DNA of 64,000 nt, from the NCBI RefSeq assembly GCF_027887165.1, contig NC_077228.1:105823200-105887199 (forward strand), read 5' to 3'. The notes beneath the pieces are model-generated. The model ran no database searches. It saw only the letters and a list, made by a program, of their open reading frames with translations, and had not been told where the DNA came from. How positions within the stretch are numbered: the first letter of the stretch is position 1; the number at the start of each line of letters is the position of its first letter. This DNA comes from Monodelphis domestica. Its lineage: Eukaryota > Chordata > Mammalia > Didelphimorphia > Didelphidae. Made by a program: the position numbers and the translations under genes. Of this stretch, positions 1 to 52,410 are shown piece by piece.

Positions 1-1283
1 CTGCCCCCTCGGCATTCTCCCATCCCTGCCATGCTCTGAGTCAGTCTGGAGGAACAAAGGGCCGGCTGCTTCCTCCGCTCTGGGTTAGCTTTGGCCTAGA
101 AGAGGGAGTCCCTTAGAGCCCCGGGCCCAGCCCGCCAGCAGGTGGCACCCCAGGCTGGGAAGAAGCTTGCCCAACGGTCTGGATTTCCCGGAGGACCATG
201 TCCCATGAGGTGCCAGCGTGCCCTCCTCGTGGTCCAGCCTTTCCCTTCTCCAGTCTAGGAATGGAGTCAGCTTTCAAAACTAGTTACCAGACACCAGCCA
301 TCCCTGAGCCGGAGCCCCGGGCTGGGAGGAGAGCCTGGGTTTGGGGAGGGGGCACGGCAGGGTCTGAGAGCTGGGGGTCTGCTGCCTCCTGGGCTCTCTG
401 CCAGGCTTTGTGTAGCCTGGAGGCTACCAGCTTCTCAGAAGACCCCAGCCCTGCCCGAGGGTTAGGGGAGTCAGCGGTGGCAATTCTTGCGCCGAGTGGG
501 GATTCCTTCATGTGGGATGGGGAACTCGAGGTGAGGAGGTAAGACGAGGCTGGCTCCAGAGAGCCAAAGAGGAGGCATTACCAGTCTGTGTCCTGAGAGC
601 AGTGCCCAGGCTAGGGGCTGTCGGCAGACTCTGAGCTCTAGAGTGTGCTGGGCCTGGCTGCCCCTGTGTGACTGCACACTTCTTGTGGACCTAGTGTGTG
701 CCGAGCACAGAGCTGGGAAGCCCCCGGTGCTAGGGGGTTTAGAGACGACAAGAACCTCTGTCCTTGTGGAGTGAGCAAGTAAGGACAGGCTAGTAGACAG
801 ATGAGACACAAAGGTCCGAAGGTGACCATGATAATCATTAGAGCTAGTATTCTTGTAGTGCATTAGGGTTTGCAAAGTCCTTTACAAATATCTCATTTTC
901 TCTTTGCAATAACCCCGAGAGGTAGGTACTATTATTATTCCCATTTTATGGATGAGGAAACTGAGTCACAGAGATGCTAAAGGACTTGGGTCTTTCAAAT
1001 TAAGGATTTGATCCACTGTACTGCCTAGTTTGCCTTTAATACAGAATAATAGATGATAAGTACATCTGCAAGGTGAAAAATAGTGGAAGAAAAGTTTGTT
1101 ACTGACAGAAAGAGCAGCAGGGCTGCTATTGTAGAATACATGATATTTGGGCTGGCCTTTAAAGGTGGCAGAGGAATTCAACAGAATAGGAACTAATCTC
1201 AGGCAAGACCCTTAGTAGGGTAGAGTCCAGTCTGGCAAGAGCTCTCTCTGCCCATCAGCTTTGTAACCAGACTCACTTACCAC
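1..1283. other. PPFIA4 intron or upstream sequence
   Basis: No conserved liprin exon is visible; the missing N-terminal coding segment ending in ALPQ or similar was sought on the + strand and not found. A MIR element lies at about 838-980. Open frames here have no family resemblance. Confidence 0.6.
838..980 (+). mobile_element. MIR SINE
   Basis: Tell-tale stretch ttgcaaagtcctttacaaat, then attattattcccattttatg and gatgaggaaactgag. Old CORE-SINE, diverged. Confidence 0.75.
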
Positions 1284-1569
1284 TTCTCCCTCCCTCCCTC
1301 CCTCTCTTCCTCCCTCTCCCTCTCCTCCCTCCTTCCCTCCCCTCCCTCCCTCCCTCCGTCCCTCCTTCCTCCTTCCTTCCTTCCTTCCTTCCTTCCTTCC
1401 TTCTTCCTTCCTTCCTTCCTTCCTTCCTTCCTTCCTTCCTTCCTTCCTTCCTTCCTTCCTTCCTTCTCCTTCCTTCCATCCTCCTTCCTTCCTTCCTTCC
1501 TTCCTTCCTTTCTTCCTTCCTTCCCTTTCTCCCTCTTTCCCCTCTTTCTTTCTTTCTTTCTTTCTTTCT

Positions 1570-1637
<68 letters not shown>

Positions 1638-1748
1638 TTTCTTTCTTTCTTTGTTTCTTTGTTTCTCTGTTTCTTTGTTTCTCTCTTTCTTTCTCTCTTT
1701 CTCTCTTTCTCTTTCTCTCTTTCTCTCTTTCTCTCTTTCTCTCCCTCT

Positions 1749-1820
<72 letters not shown>

Positions 1821-1829
1821 ACTCTCCCC
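1284..1829. repeat. Compound pyrimidine microsatellite (TCCC, TTCC, TTTC, TC)n
   Basis: About 550 bp of nearly pure C/T on the + strand, in blocks of TCCC, TTCC, TTTC with TTTG variants, then TC. It abuts the poly-A/T end of an antisense SINE, from which it probably grew. The long Lys/Glu/Arg frames read here are products of the repeat. Confidence 0.97.
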
Positions 1830-2025
1830 CCTTACTCTCTGTCTTAGTGACAACTCTAAGACAACTCTAAGACTCTAAGAAGGCCAAGGGCTAAGCAAAT
1901 GGGACTTAAATGACTTAAATGACAGGGGTCAAAAATCTAGGAAGTGTCAGAGGTCAGATTTAAACCCAGGACCTCCCATCTCTGGGCCTGACTCTCTATC
2001 CATTGAGTCACCTAGCTGTGCCCTG
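1830..2025 (-). mobile_element. Marsupial tRNA-type SINE, antisense
   Basis: Degenerate tail ttactctctgtcttag, then gatttaaacccaggacctcc and the head tccattgagtcacctagctg. Confidence 0.8.
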
Positions 2026-2339
2026 CTCCCTTTCTTTTTTAAATAGAATATCACTGTGCTCTTTTTATATTTTATTTTATACAAATATAAGTATTTATAC
2101 ACTTATACCTTCCATCCTCCCCAGGATAAATATTTTTTCAGCCCCCTGAATCAAGGGAGTTCAGTGCTTTATAACATATAATTTTAAAAGGGTGTGGTTA
2201 ATTCTGTTAAACAAAAACTAATCAACAGATAGAAAAAGCCTTATAGTATATATAGTTTTCTGTACACTAGTCCTCTCATGCAAAGAATCAAGGAAGATAA
2301 AGAAAGGCACATTTTTCTTGGTAAGGGAACAAAAATCTA

Positions 2340-2530
2340 GACTAGAGGCAACATGATAATGGAGATCTCAGTGGAGACCTCAACAGAGTCAGAGGACCTG
2401 GGTTCAAATCCATCTCAGTGGTGACTCCCTGTGTAACTTTGGCTGAGTCCCTGCAATTCTTAGAGTCTGAGTTTCCTCTTCAGTTAAGGGCGGGGGTTGG
2501 ATGAGGAGACTTCTGAGGTTCCTTGCAGAT
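2340..2530 (+). mobile_element. CORE-SINE (MON1/Ther type)
   Basis: gtcagaggacctgggttcaa, ctgagtttcctcttcagtta, then ggttccttgcag. Diverged. Confidence 0.6.
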
Positions 2531-3285
2531 CAAAGTTTGGGATGCGATGCTCTTCAGGCAGGGATTGGGGGCAGGAAGGCTCGGCACTAAATGGTCAGGG
2601 CATGAATGCTGGAATGGCTGGCGAGGGCATTCTCTTGTGTCAAGGTCTAAATGATCGTTGTCCTGGTCCGTGAAGCTGTAGAAGTTGAGGTTGGGAGTGG
2701 GGAGTCCTGCGAGGGGCCCAGCCCTCACATGGAACTTAGTAGCAAGCTCCTAGCTTCTTACAGAGATGCTCCAGCCTCAGACACCGCCAGTGCATGCACT
2801 AGTTTCCAGGTTCACTTTTCTTCTTCCTCCTCTCACCGGCCCCTGCTGCTCAGAATTGGAGCTATGACTTCATTGTATAGTTGGGGAAACTGAGGTTCAG
2901 GGAAGAGAGATTTTCTCCTGGCAACACAGCATGTTGACGGCCTTCAGTGTGGCCTGTCTCTGTAACACCGGACCCTCTCGGTGAGGATGAGGCGAGGAGA
3001 CTCTGCCACCTGGAGCAAGTCGTTTAGGCTCCCGGAGCCTCGGTTTCTGCATCTGTGACACGAGGGAGGTTGGACCAGTCCTACATCCTGGGACACTCTC
3101 ATTAGACCTGGGCTGCATCATCCCGGGAGCAGCTCACTCCCTGGGGGGGAGGCCCCCCAACAACAGTCGAAGACGGAGAATGGGTGCTTGGGTGCAAGGG
3201 GTGGGCTGTGGAAGAAGGCCAGTCACGAAGGGTGAGAGAATGCTGGACGGGCTCGCCAAGCTCAGGGGAGTCTTGGGGTTTTCAG

Positions 3286-44043
<40,758 letters not shown>

Positions 44044-45687
44044 CCACGGCCCCAGCCGGCTTCCTCCTGGGCCTCAGCGGCCAGCCGGCTCCATCCCCTC
44101 CTGCTTGTTCCCTTTCCAGTAGTTCCCAGTCTTGTCTGTGACTTTCCAGTGGCCCCGGATCTCAGCATATATTCATTCTCTAGCGCTGACCCTCGTCCCT
44201 TTCGTCCGTGTGTTTCATGAGGCTTTGGCTGGGGCCTAGGTGTGCCAGGCTCAGCCTGCGGATGGGTCATTCTCTGACTGCAGGGGAGAGAAGGCAGCAA
44301 GCCCAGGGGGAAACTCCTCCTTCCCCTTCTGAATCCCTGACCTGTTCCCGGGACCCTGGAGCGTGTCCGCAGAGAAGTGTGGTCTCAGCCTCCTAACTTC
44401 TAGAGGAGCCTCTGGGCCTTGAGAGTGTTTCTGCCTAACAACTGATTTGGACACCCTGTGACAGCTTCTACATTAGCAATAGCCGGCAGAAATAGCTCTC
44501 AGGGCTTAGGGTTTCAAGGGACCTTGAAATCTTCCAATAAGGCAGGAGAACAGAGCAAAGGGCTTGCCCTAGGCTTGGGGCATGGGGAGAGTGAAATAGC
44601 AGGAATATTTCCACCACCAGATGAGGTTCCGTCTCAGTCTTTCTGGGATCCAAGCCCCAGGCTCTGGCCAAAGAGAATTGTAGGAAGAATGAGGTTGACC
44701 AGCAGGCCAGCTTGGGACCAGTGTGGGAAAAAGGATGAGAAGACATGAAATAGAAAACTGCAGGCCAAGAGTGTGTGTATGGGAAACCCCTTTCTTCAGT
44801 CAGATATTCAGGTAGGTGGGAGGGGAGAGCGGATGGTCTTCTGTTAGCAATAAGCCACATGTAGCCATGAGGGCCCTCTCCTCTCACTCCCCAGATTCTG
44901 GCAGGATGGCTGGGTTGGTGGATATTCTGGGTGTGTTCTTTTGGCAACGCTATCCTCAGAGAATATGCTAGAAGAATGCTGTAGCTTTACACTGGCTCAA
45001 AAAATTGGGGTTTGAAAGAGGAGCAGGCAAGGATTCTCCTCTGCGTCCTCCCCAAGGATGGAAGTAGGAAGGTGGGGGGGGAAGAAAAGAGGGATGAGGA
45101 GATCCGCTTCTCTGAAGATGGTAACTGTATCTGTATCCTTTTAGTCTTAAAATCTCATAGAAAATAACCCTAATTTCCAGTCTTCTGACTTGCCATAGAT
45201 TCCTCCTTCCCTCTGTCCTGAGTCTGTTCTCTGTCCTGGGAGTGTCCCAGGAAGAGGAGTTCTCAGGAAACCCTCCTCCTCCTCCTATCCTTTTCCCACC
45301 AAGAGGTAGTGCAGGTGCCTAGAGTTTGTGTCAGTGGTGAGTGGCTGGTGTAGGGGGCAGGAGAGGGGAGCCCACGACTCGAGTTTTAGAGTAAGGAGTC
45401 GGAGAAAATGACCAGTTTCCAGGGACCTCTACAACCCCCTGTCCTTCCTGGGTCTCTCTCCAGAAGAGGGCTACAATTTTACCATTCTTCAGGTAGGCAT
45501 TCCTGTGGGGCTTGAGCCAGTTTGCTGGTGTGTCTGCTTAGCTTTTGACCTGGGCGTAGATAAGAGACAGACTGAGGCAGTAGAGCTACCTGCCTACCTG
45601 GAGGGATGATGCCCCAGGAGGGGGCCCAGCATGGTGCTAGCTCTCAACCTGGTCCTTTGTTTGCTTTGTAATGGGAGGAAGAGGAAC

Positions 45688-45693
45688 AATAAA
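45688..45693 (+). terminator. Candidate PPFIA4 polyadenylation signal, proximal
   Basis: AATAAA followed by the T/G-rich sequence ctctgtctgcctgg. It is one of two candidates; which one is used cannot be told. Confidence 0.45.
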
Positions 45694-46416
45694 CCTCTGT
45701 CTGCCTGGATGGACACTTCTGCAGCCAGGAACCGATGTGCCTGCTCCTTTGGCGGTTTAGGCAAGTGGGAAGGAATCGTGCGGTACCTGTCCTCTCCAAG
45801 GGCCCTCCCCTCCCCTTTGGGACTTCTGTGCTCATATGGCACCTGCTCCCTTCCCACTGTGCTGATGGAGGTGGTGGAGCTGGAATGTTTAACCCGAAAA
45901 TGAGTGGGAAGGAGACTAGGCAGAGAGAAGAAATTCTGTTACAAGACCAGACTTTGGGGTTCTAGAGTATTCAATGTTAAGATCCTGGGATTGGGCATCT
46001 AGGATCATGGGGACTGCAGCAACCTCTGAATCCTTTAAAGGACTTGATTATTTTTCTTTTGTAAACATCCCACTGTAAATGGGCTGTGCTGGATGAGAGA
46101 CCAGGCCAACAGCTGCAGCTCCAGCCCCATCTCCCCAGGCCCTTAATGTTGACCTGCCCCAACTGGCCTGATCCCAGGTCTGGAGAGATTGAACACATCC
46201 TTCCAAGGGCTGTTGGGAAGGGGGGGGGGACCTGCGTCACGCTGTGGTAGTGGGGTGTTGTCTCAGTGTATACCTTGCCCAAGACTCAGTATCTTTTTTA
46301 TTTGGAGAGTCGCTAGTGACCCCAGCCCCCTCACCAGCCTCTTCTGTCTCGTCAGGTCCTTCTTCCTCAGTACTGTATCAGATCACTGCATCAGGAATGG
46401 GTGTGCAGCGCCCCTC

Positions 46417-46460
46417 TGTGTGTGTGTGTGTGTGTATGTGTGTGTGTGGCAGGGGTGTGT
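46417..46460. repeat. (TG)n microsatellite
   Basis: tgtgtgtgtgtgtgtatgtg and following units, just before the distal AATAAA. Confidence 0.95.
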
Positions 46461-46467
46461 ATGTAAC

Positions 46468-46473
46468 AATAAA
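46468..46473 (+). terminator. Candidate PPFIA4 polyadenylation signal, distal
   Basis: AATAAA preceded by a (TG)n tract, with T- and GT-rich sequence about 40-65 nt later (tgtcactgttgttctggggt). Confidence 0.45.
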
Positions 46474-47992
46474 CAACCTGGTTTTAAAACAACCTACGCA
46501 TTGCCTCTGGTCCTCTTGAATGTCACTGTTGTTCTGGGGTTTGAGCTCCCTGGAGGCTGCTTTGGGGCTGAAATTCCGGTAGTTAAAATAAGGCTTTTTA
46601 TTCCATCAAGAGCCTGCTGGTCTGCCCATCACCTCGCTCTCTCTCCAGAGAGAAGGCTGAGGATATGGGGGACGAAGACAAGGAAGGGAAAGAGTGTGCT
46701 TTGGAATGTGGAATCACACCAAGGAAGAAGGTAACCAGCTTCCACCATCTGTGTGCAGGACAGAACTGAAGACCATGGGCTGGAGTGGCACTAGAGAGGC
46801 CCTGAAGCTGGATCTCAGGAAGAATTGCTTTCTGGGCAAGAGTGTTCGTCCCCACGTCAGGCTGCCTAGAGAGCTGGGTCCAAGAATGTGAGAAATCCCT
46901 GGTTCTTGCCCTTAGTCAGAGGAGCTTCAGGTTAAACTTGCCCAGCAGCAGGGAGGTTGACTGGTAGCTCTTTGGCACAAACAACCAACCCAGTGATTCT
47001 GTGACTTTCCTTCCCTGAGTCTCCTCCTTATAAAAGAAGAGAAACTGAGGAAGAGAAGGGTAAGGGCATGGGCCTCTGAAGATACATATTCAAATGAAGT
47101 GGGGATGAGAACAAGACCCTTGCCTTCCAGACGGCCCCCAAGACCCCAGCATACAATTAGGATTTCCGCTGAGGGCTCCATCTAGGTAAAGAATTCCAGA
47201 GGGCTCCAAGTATTCCTGCAGTCATTTGCAGGCACTTTACCCAGCTAAACCATCATTTCCATTCCCCTGATAGTTGTCATATTCTATTCCCTATTCCTTC
47301 TCATCCGCCCCGGCATCCACCCCCAGTTTTCCATCCACTAGATAGATTCTTATGACAGAGAAGGAAGAGATGTACCCAGCTAGGGGAGTGGAGCCACCTG
47401 CAGAGGCTCACAGGTAGATTCCCGTCCTCCCAGGGCCATCAGGAACCTCGGCAGCGAGATGATTGTAGGCACAGCAGTCTGTAAACCTGGAAGTGCCCCA
47501 TAACTGGAAGCTGTGATGATTATTACTTCCTTAGGATCCACTCAGCTGCCATGGAAGCCCTGGATTTCTGGGCACTGGCAGAATTGAGTAAGGGATTTAT
47601 TTACAAAGTATTGGTCAAATTTACAAGCGTCTGCAAGGATGTTGAAATCAGTGCTCAACAGTTAGACTGCTTTCTAATCTAAATGAATTTCCATTCTCAA
47701 CCCTCTCTAGGACTGAGCCCAGCCATTTTTTTTTGTCAGGGAGTAACATTCCTTTCCCCTTTCTCCGGATCTCCTGGCAGACTCCTTCTTTCTTATTCCT
47801 ATTGTGGTCTCTATCCTCCTTTCCCTCTGCCTCTCTTTGGAAGAAGAAGCAACAACATCCCATTCCAACCCCTTAGCATACACCGTCTCTAAGTCAGCAA
47901 GGAGTCCACTCCATATGTACCCGGGAATAAAAGTCATACCTTGCCTGTTTCCTATGGTTATGTGATTCTTACACTTCATATGTCATTTTGTT

Positions 47993-48080
47993 GGGGGCAG
48001 CTGGGTGGCTCAGTGGATTGAGTCAGGCCTAGAGACTCAAGGTCCTGGGTTCAAATCTGACCTTGGACACTTCCTAGCTT
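47993..48080 (+). mobile_element. Marsupial tRNA-type SINE, head only
   Basis: gggggcagctgggtggctca through ttggacacttcctagctt; the 3' half is missing. Confidence 0.88.
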
Positions 48081-48252
48081 TTGTCACAAGTACTAAGTGC
48101 CAAATGTGTGGTACAGATGAATGCCATGGGAGGCAGAGATCCTCCTGGGGACTGGAGCAGGAGGGGAAAGTTTTATGAAGGAGATGGAAGTTAATATGAG
48201 TCCTAAAGGGTACGTAGGAATAGACTAACTGGAGAGAAAAGTTATTGTAGTA

Positions 48253-48478
48253 CAGTGTAGTGGTTCTCAAACTTTTTGGTCCCAGGACTCATTTATTCTC
48301 AAAAAAATTATTGAGGACCTCCTCCAAAGGGTTTTTATTTGTGGGGTCCTATCTGTTGATGTGTGTTGTTTCAGAAACTCAAACATTACACATTACAAAA
48401 GTAGTTTTGACTTTGTTGTCCCCCCAAAACTGCCTTGGGAACTTCCAGGGGTCCCCAGACCTTAGTTTGAAAACTGCT
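48253..48478 (+). mobile_element. hAT-type non-autonomous DNA element (copy 2)
   Basis: Left end agtggttctcaaactttttg, right end ccttagtttgaaaactgcta, inverse to each other. Same family as 7933-8146. Confidence 0.65.
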
Positions 48479-48859
48479 AGTATTGTAGGAAGAGAATATT
48501 GGTGGTCTGGAGCTAGATGAACCCAATTTAAATCCTATCTCCAGTACTTATTTGCTTAATAGCCACAGTCAGAACTCTCTGATCCTTAATTTCCTTGGGC
48601 TTGAAGCGATGGAGTTGGACTATGTGATGCTTAAAGTTCCTCTAAATCAATATGAGTCAGTGAGAATGTTTGGCGGTGACTGTGGCACCCAGAACCAGCC
48701 ACTGTTCCCAAGATGGTCTGCCAAAGGCAGTCTGGTGGGGGCATCTAGCCAGCTCCCAAGCCCTGGAAGCTCTTTTACAGGAGCACCCAAGATCCCATCT
48801 CTTTGGGACTGCTCTGTGATCTCAGAGTTTTCAAACAAGCGAACAGCATCTGAAAAGTT

Positions 48860-49090
48860 CTTGACAGGCTAGATCACTGGACTGAATCTGAGATGAAATT
48901 TAATAAAAATAAACATCAAGTCTTACAAAAATTCAGTCTTACAAGGACAAGATCGGAGAGGCATGGCTAGATGGCAGTTTGTCCAAGAAGGATCTGGAAG
49001 TTTTGGTGAACTCTGAGCTCTGTTTAGATCTCCTTCCAAGCTGATGTTGAACCATGACTTTCATTCTGGCCAGTTGACCATTCCTTAATG
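48860..49090 (+). mobile_element. CR1/L3 LINE fragment
   Basis: gatgaaatttaataaaaata, agaggcatggctagatggca and aagaaggatctggaagtttt are characteristic of the stretch before the CR1/L3 3' end. Confidence 0.6.
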
Positions 49091-49099
49091 CATGTCCAT

Positions 49100-49330
49100 G
49101 TGTTATCAGGGAGATCCAAGTTCAAATCCCACTTTGGACAGGTCACTCTAGGCAAATCACTTTAAAAAAAACAACCACCCTTTTCCTGCCTCAGTTTCCT
49201 CATCTGTAAAATGGGGACTAATAAGAGCACCTACCTCCCAGAGTTGTGAGGAACAAATGTGATAATATTTGTAAATCACTTTGGAAATGTCAAAGTAATA
49301 TAAAAGTGTATAAGAATAATATGAGATATT
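49100..49330 (+). mobile_element. CORE-SINE (MON1/Ther type)
   Basis: gagatccaagttcaaatccc, ctcagtttcctcatctgtaa and gttgtgaggaacaaatgtga. Confidence 0.7.
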
Positions 49331-49499
49331 AATAAATCAAAACCTAATCATGATCCCAAAGAAAAGATGAGAGAATATTTCCCTTCTCATGGCAGAGGCT
49401 TGAGGCAAAACATTATATACACTGTCAGATAACCCCACTATGTTCACTTACATAACTCAAATGGGGCTTCTTTCCACCTACATGTTTTTCTTTCCTACA

Positions 49500-49800
49500 A
49501 GGCATCATGGTACAGTGAAAAGAGTCTTATCTTTCTCTGGAATCAGAGGACCTCAGTTGGGTGGGCTTGGAGTCAGGAAGACTTGAGAGTTCAAATCTGG
49601 CCTCAAACACTTACTAGCTGTGTGACCCCGAGCAAACCACATAGCCCTTGCCCATCTCAGTTTCCTCATCTGTAAAATGGGGATGACAGCAGTTCCCTCC
49701 TCCCACAGTGGTTGTGAGCACCAAATAAGATAATCTTTGTAATTCTCTTAGCACGGTGCCTGGCGCAGAGTAGGCTCCTCACAGATGTTTATTTCCTCCT
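49500..49800 (+). mobile_element. CORE-SINE (MON1/Ther type)
   Basis: gagttcaaatctggcctcaa, cagtttcctcatctgtaaaa and tgcctggcgcagagtaggct. A second head (ggaatcagaggacctcagtt) just before it suggests two joined copies. Confidence 0.65.
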
Positions 49801-49829
49801 TTGGTTCATATCCTGACTGATGCTCATGA

Positions 49830-50095
49830 CCAGTGTGACCTTAGGGAAGTCCCTTAAACCTTCAGTCCTCAGTTTTTTTTGCCTGTGAAATGACTACATT
49901 GAACTAAATGGCTTCCGAGCATCAAATGAGATATTTGTAACATGCCTAGCACAGTCCTTGGCACATAGTGAGTGCTATGTACATGTAAAAATAAATATAT
50001 AATAATGATAATATATAACATTAAATAATAACATGTAAATATAAATAATAATAAATATAAATAAAAGTGCTCAATAAATATTCCCTTCCTCCTTA
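49830..50095 (+). mobile_element. CORE-SINE with AT-rich expansion
   Basis: gacctcagggaag-like middle, ctagcacagtccttggcaca, then about 80 bp of AAT/TAA units before gtgctcaataaatattccc. Confidence 0.6.
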
Positions 50096-50309
50096 CCCCC
50101 ATACCTTCTAGGTGCCTTCCAGCTCTACAACTGTGACATCAGAGAAAGACAGTTCCTAAGGTGTGGAGGATGAGGGGAGAACAATGGCAGGTCATAGTAC
50201 TAGAAATGATTGGAATGTAAAAACAAGAGGCATGAATCTTTTTTTTTTTTAAAGAACAGAATGAGATATTTTATTCAATGCTTTGTTAAGATTCAGATGA
50301 ACTCAGTGG

Positions 50310-50400
50310 AAAAGCGAAGCAGCCTTGAAGATGGGAGGTCCTGGGTTCCATTTTTGGCATTAGGCACTTCCCAGCTGGGTGACCCCTACTGCCTAGTCCT
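50310..50400 (+). mobile_element. Marsupial tRNA-type SINE, decayed
   Basis: agatgggaggtcctgggttc and cttcccagctgggtgacccc; both ends are lost. Confidence 0.65.
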
Positions 50401-50410
50401 TGGAAATCTA

Positions 50411-50613
50411 GAAGGCAGCTGGGTGGCTCAGTGGATAGAGTGGATAGAGCCTGGAGACAAGAGATCCTGGGTTCAAATCTGACCTCAGACTCTTCCTAGT
50501 GGTGTGACCCTGGGCAAGTCACTTAACCCTTTTTGCCTAGCTCTTACCATTCTTCTGCCTTGGAATTGATACTTAGTATTGACTCTAAAATGGAAGGTAA
50601 GTGTTTAAAAAAA
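50411..50613 (+). mobile_element. Marsupial tRNA-type SINE, full length
   Basis: gaaggcagctgggtggctca, a duplicated ggatagagt unit, ttctgccttggaattgatac and an A tail. Confidence 0.92.
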
Positions 50614-51067
50614 TCTATGTTGGGTAGAATTATTTACCTTTGTAGCTTCAGCATTTCATGGTTGAGATTTTCTCTCCCTAGAATTTTAATCCATGGCATC
50701 CCTTTTCTGAACCCTTTAAAATTTGCCCTCCTCAAATCTGGGCTACCCATCAGGCTTTGTCATGTTTTCCTTTCCATTCCTGTTATAAACTCAACGAGGG
50801 AATGATGTATCCTCCCCATTTCTGCCTCAGGAAACAGTAACGTTCTCTGAGTGAGAATCAGACCAGAATAAATAGGATTCCCCTCCATTGGTTCCTGTAC
50901 TTTTTAAAGGATAAAATTGTCAGGAAGGCAAGTCAGGCTGTCATCTGCTGCTATGCTTTAGTCAGAACTCCAGCAGTTTTGGGGAATAGTTGAAGTCTCC
51001 CATTATTACTCTTTTTATCATACCGCTTGCCAAATCTGTGATTTTTGGGGGGTGATGTTTCTTTCTT

Positions 51068-51180
51068 ATTTTTTAAACCCTTAGCTTCTATTTTAGAATT
51101 AATACTGCATATTGGTTCTAAGGCAGAAGAGCAGTAAGGGCTAGGCAATGGGGGTGAAGTGACTTGCCCAGGGTCACGTG
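51068..51180 (-). mobile_element. Marsupial tRNA-type SINE, 3' half, antisense
   Basis: ttttttaaacccttagcttc and gtgacttgcccagggtcacg; the head is missing. Confidence 0.87.
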
Positions 51181-51184
51181 TGAT

Positions 51185-51350
51185 AATTTTGAACCCTGTA
51201 TCTGTTACCTCCTTTCTATGTAGCTGGTCTGTAACGTGACATCTCTTGCATCTTTGTCCTCTTCTCTAACATGACAACCACCATAGTTCAGGCCCTCATG
51301 ACCCTTTCCCTAGACTATTTCAACAACCACCTCACTGGATCCTCAGCTTC
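51185..51350 (+). mobile_element. LINE-2, left part
   Basis: catgacaaccaccatagttc, aggccctcatgaccctttcc and tagactatttcaacaaccac; continues after the insertion at 51796. Confidence 0.6.
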
Positions 51351-51351
51351 C

Positions 51352-51447
51352 AGGAATAATAGCTAACATTTTACATAGTGACTTCAGGTTTGCAAAGCAC
51401 TTTACAAATTGTATCTCATTCAACCCTCCCAACAACCTCAAGAGGTG
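51352..51447 (+). mobile_element. MIR SINE, left part, inserted in L2
   Basis: aatagctaacattttacata, ggtttgcaaagcactttaca and tctcattcaaccctcccaac. Its right part is at 51649-51790. Confidence 0.75.
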
Positions 51448-51648
51448 TTTTGTTGTTCAGTTGTATTTCAGTCATGTCCAATTCTCTGTGACCCCATTTG
51501 GGGTTTTCTTGGCAAAGATACTGGAGTGGTTGGCCATTTCCTTCTCCAGCTCATTTTATAAAGGAGGAAACTGAAGTGACTTGCCCAGGGTGACACAGTA
51601 AGTGTCTGAGTTCAAATTTGAACTCAGATGAATCTTCCTAACTCCAGA
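51448..51648 (+). mobile_element. RTE(BovB)-related SINE (MAR4-like), inserted in MIR
   Basis: gttgttcagttgtatttcag, cagtcatgtccaattctctg, tgaccccatttggggttttc, then gatactggagtggttggcca and tttccttctccagctcattt. These words parallel the bovine Bov-tA/BovB sequence. Confidence 0.75.
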
Positions 51649-51795
51649 TGCTACATTATCCCTATTTTATAGATAAAGAAACTGAAGTTAAGTAACTTGC
51701 CCAGGGTTACACAGCTGGTAAGTGTCTCTGAGGCAGAATTTGAACTCAGGTCTTCCTGGCTCCAGGTCCATCATTCTATCCATGTGCCACCCAGC
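51649..51795 (+). mobile_element. MIR SINE, right part
   Basis: gctacattatccctatttta, agaaactgaagttaagtaac and gcagaatttgaactcaggtc, continuing 51352-51447. Confidence 0.75.
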
Positions 51796-52340
51796 TGCTT
51801 CAGAGTCTGGCCCTTTTCCAAGTCATCTTCCACCCAGCTGCCAAAATCATTTTCCTAGAGCACAAGGCTGACTTTTTTATTCTTCTGCTCAGAGGCAATA
51901 GAGATTGCTTTTAGGATAAAATGCAAACTTTTCAGATTGGCATTTAAGATCTGTTACAATTTGGCTCCTGCCTCTCTTTCCAGGCTGGTAGCCCGTTACT
52001 CGTCTTCATGTGTGCCGGGTGCCTGCCAGACTAGACTGTTGTATGTTTCCTGCGCTGTCCCCAAATATAATTCCCTCTGTTCCTTCCAGACAGTTTCTAT
52101 TGCTTTCCACCATTCCAGCCAGATCTGCTTGCTATTTGCTAGTTTCAACATTTCAGCTCCAACCTACATGCATTTTTCCAAAGGCAGCTGGGGGCTGTAT
52201 AGCGCCATCCCCACCTGGCCTTGAATGAACTTCTTGTTCAACCCCACCTTTTAGAGCCCTGAGCTTTCTTTGAGGTCCATCCACATGCCATGTTCTGGGG
52301 CATGTGCTTTCCTGACCTTTTGTAGAACTTTCTCTGACCC
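51796..52340 (+). mobile_element. LINE-2, right part (3' end)
   Basis: ctgccaaaatcattttccta, ttgcttttaggataaaatgc, acaatttggctcctgcctct, agatctgcttgctatttgct. Continues 51185-51350. Confidence 0.75.
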
Positions 52341-52410
52341 TTTCAAATGATTATGAATATATTTATCTGTCAATTAAAAATAATAATGTGGCCAATTTTC
52401 TGAGCAGAAA

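Larger units (their letters stand above)
44044..46490 (+). other. PPFIA4: Probable PPFIA4 3' UTR
   Basis: No coding potential beyond chance frames. The stretch is free of recognisable SINE copies, unlike both flanks, and ends with AATAAA motifs at 45688-45693 and 46468-46473. Its extent is inferred; no transcript evidence is available. A (TG)n tract lies at 46417-46460. Confidence 0.55.

Noticed and set aside
1212-1853. Long Lys/Glu/Arg-rich open frames (213 and 181 codons) on the - strand
   Set aside because: They are translations of the pyrimidine microsatellite; all frames stay open because the repeat lacks stop words.
1-3285. Missing N-terminal PPFIA4 exons
   Set aside because: Searched for the coding stretch that precedes EFATLTREL in the family; nothing convincing is present, so no exon is called.
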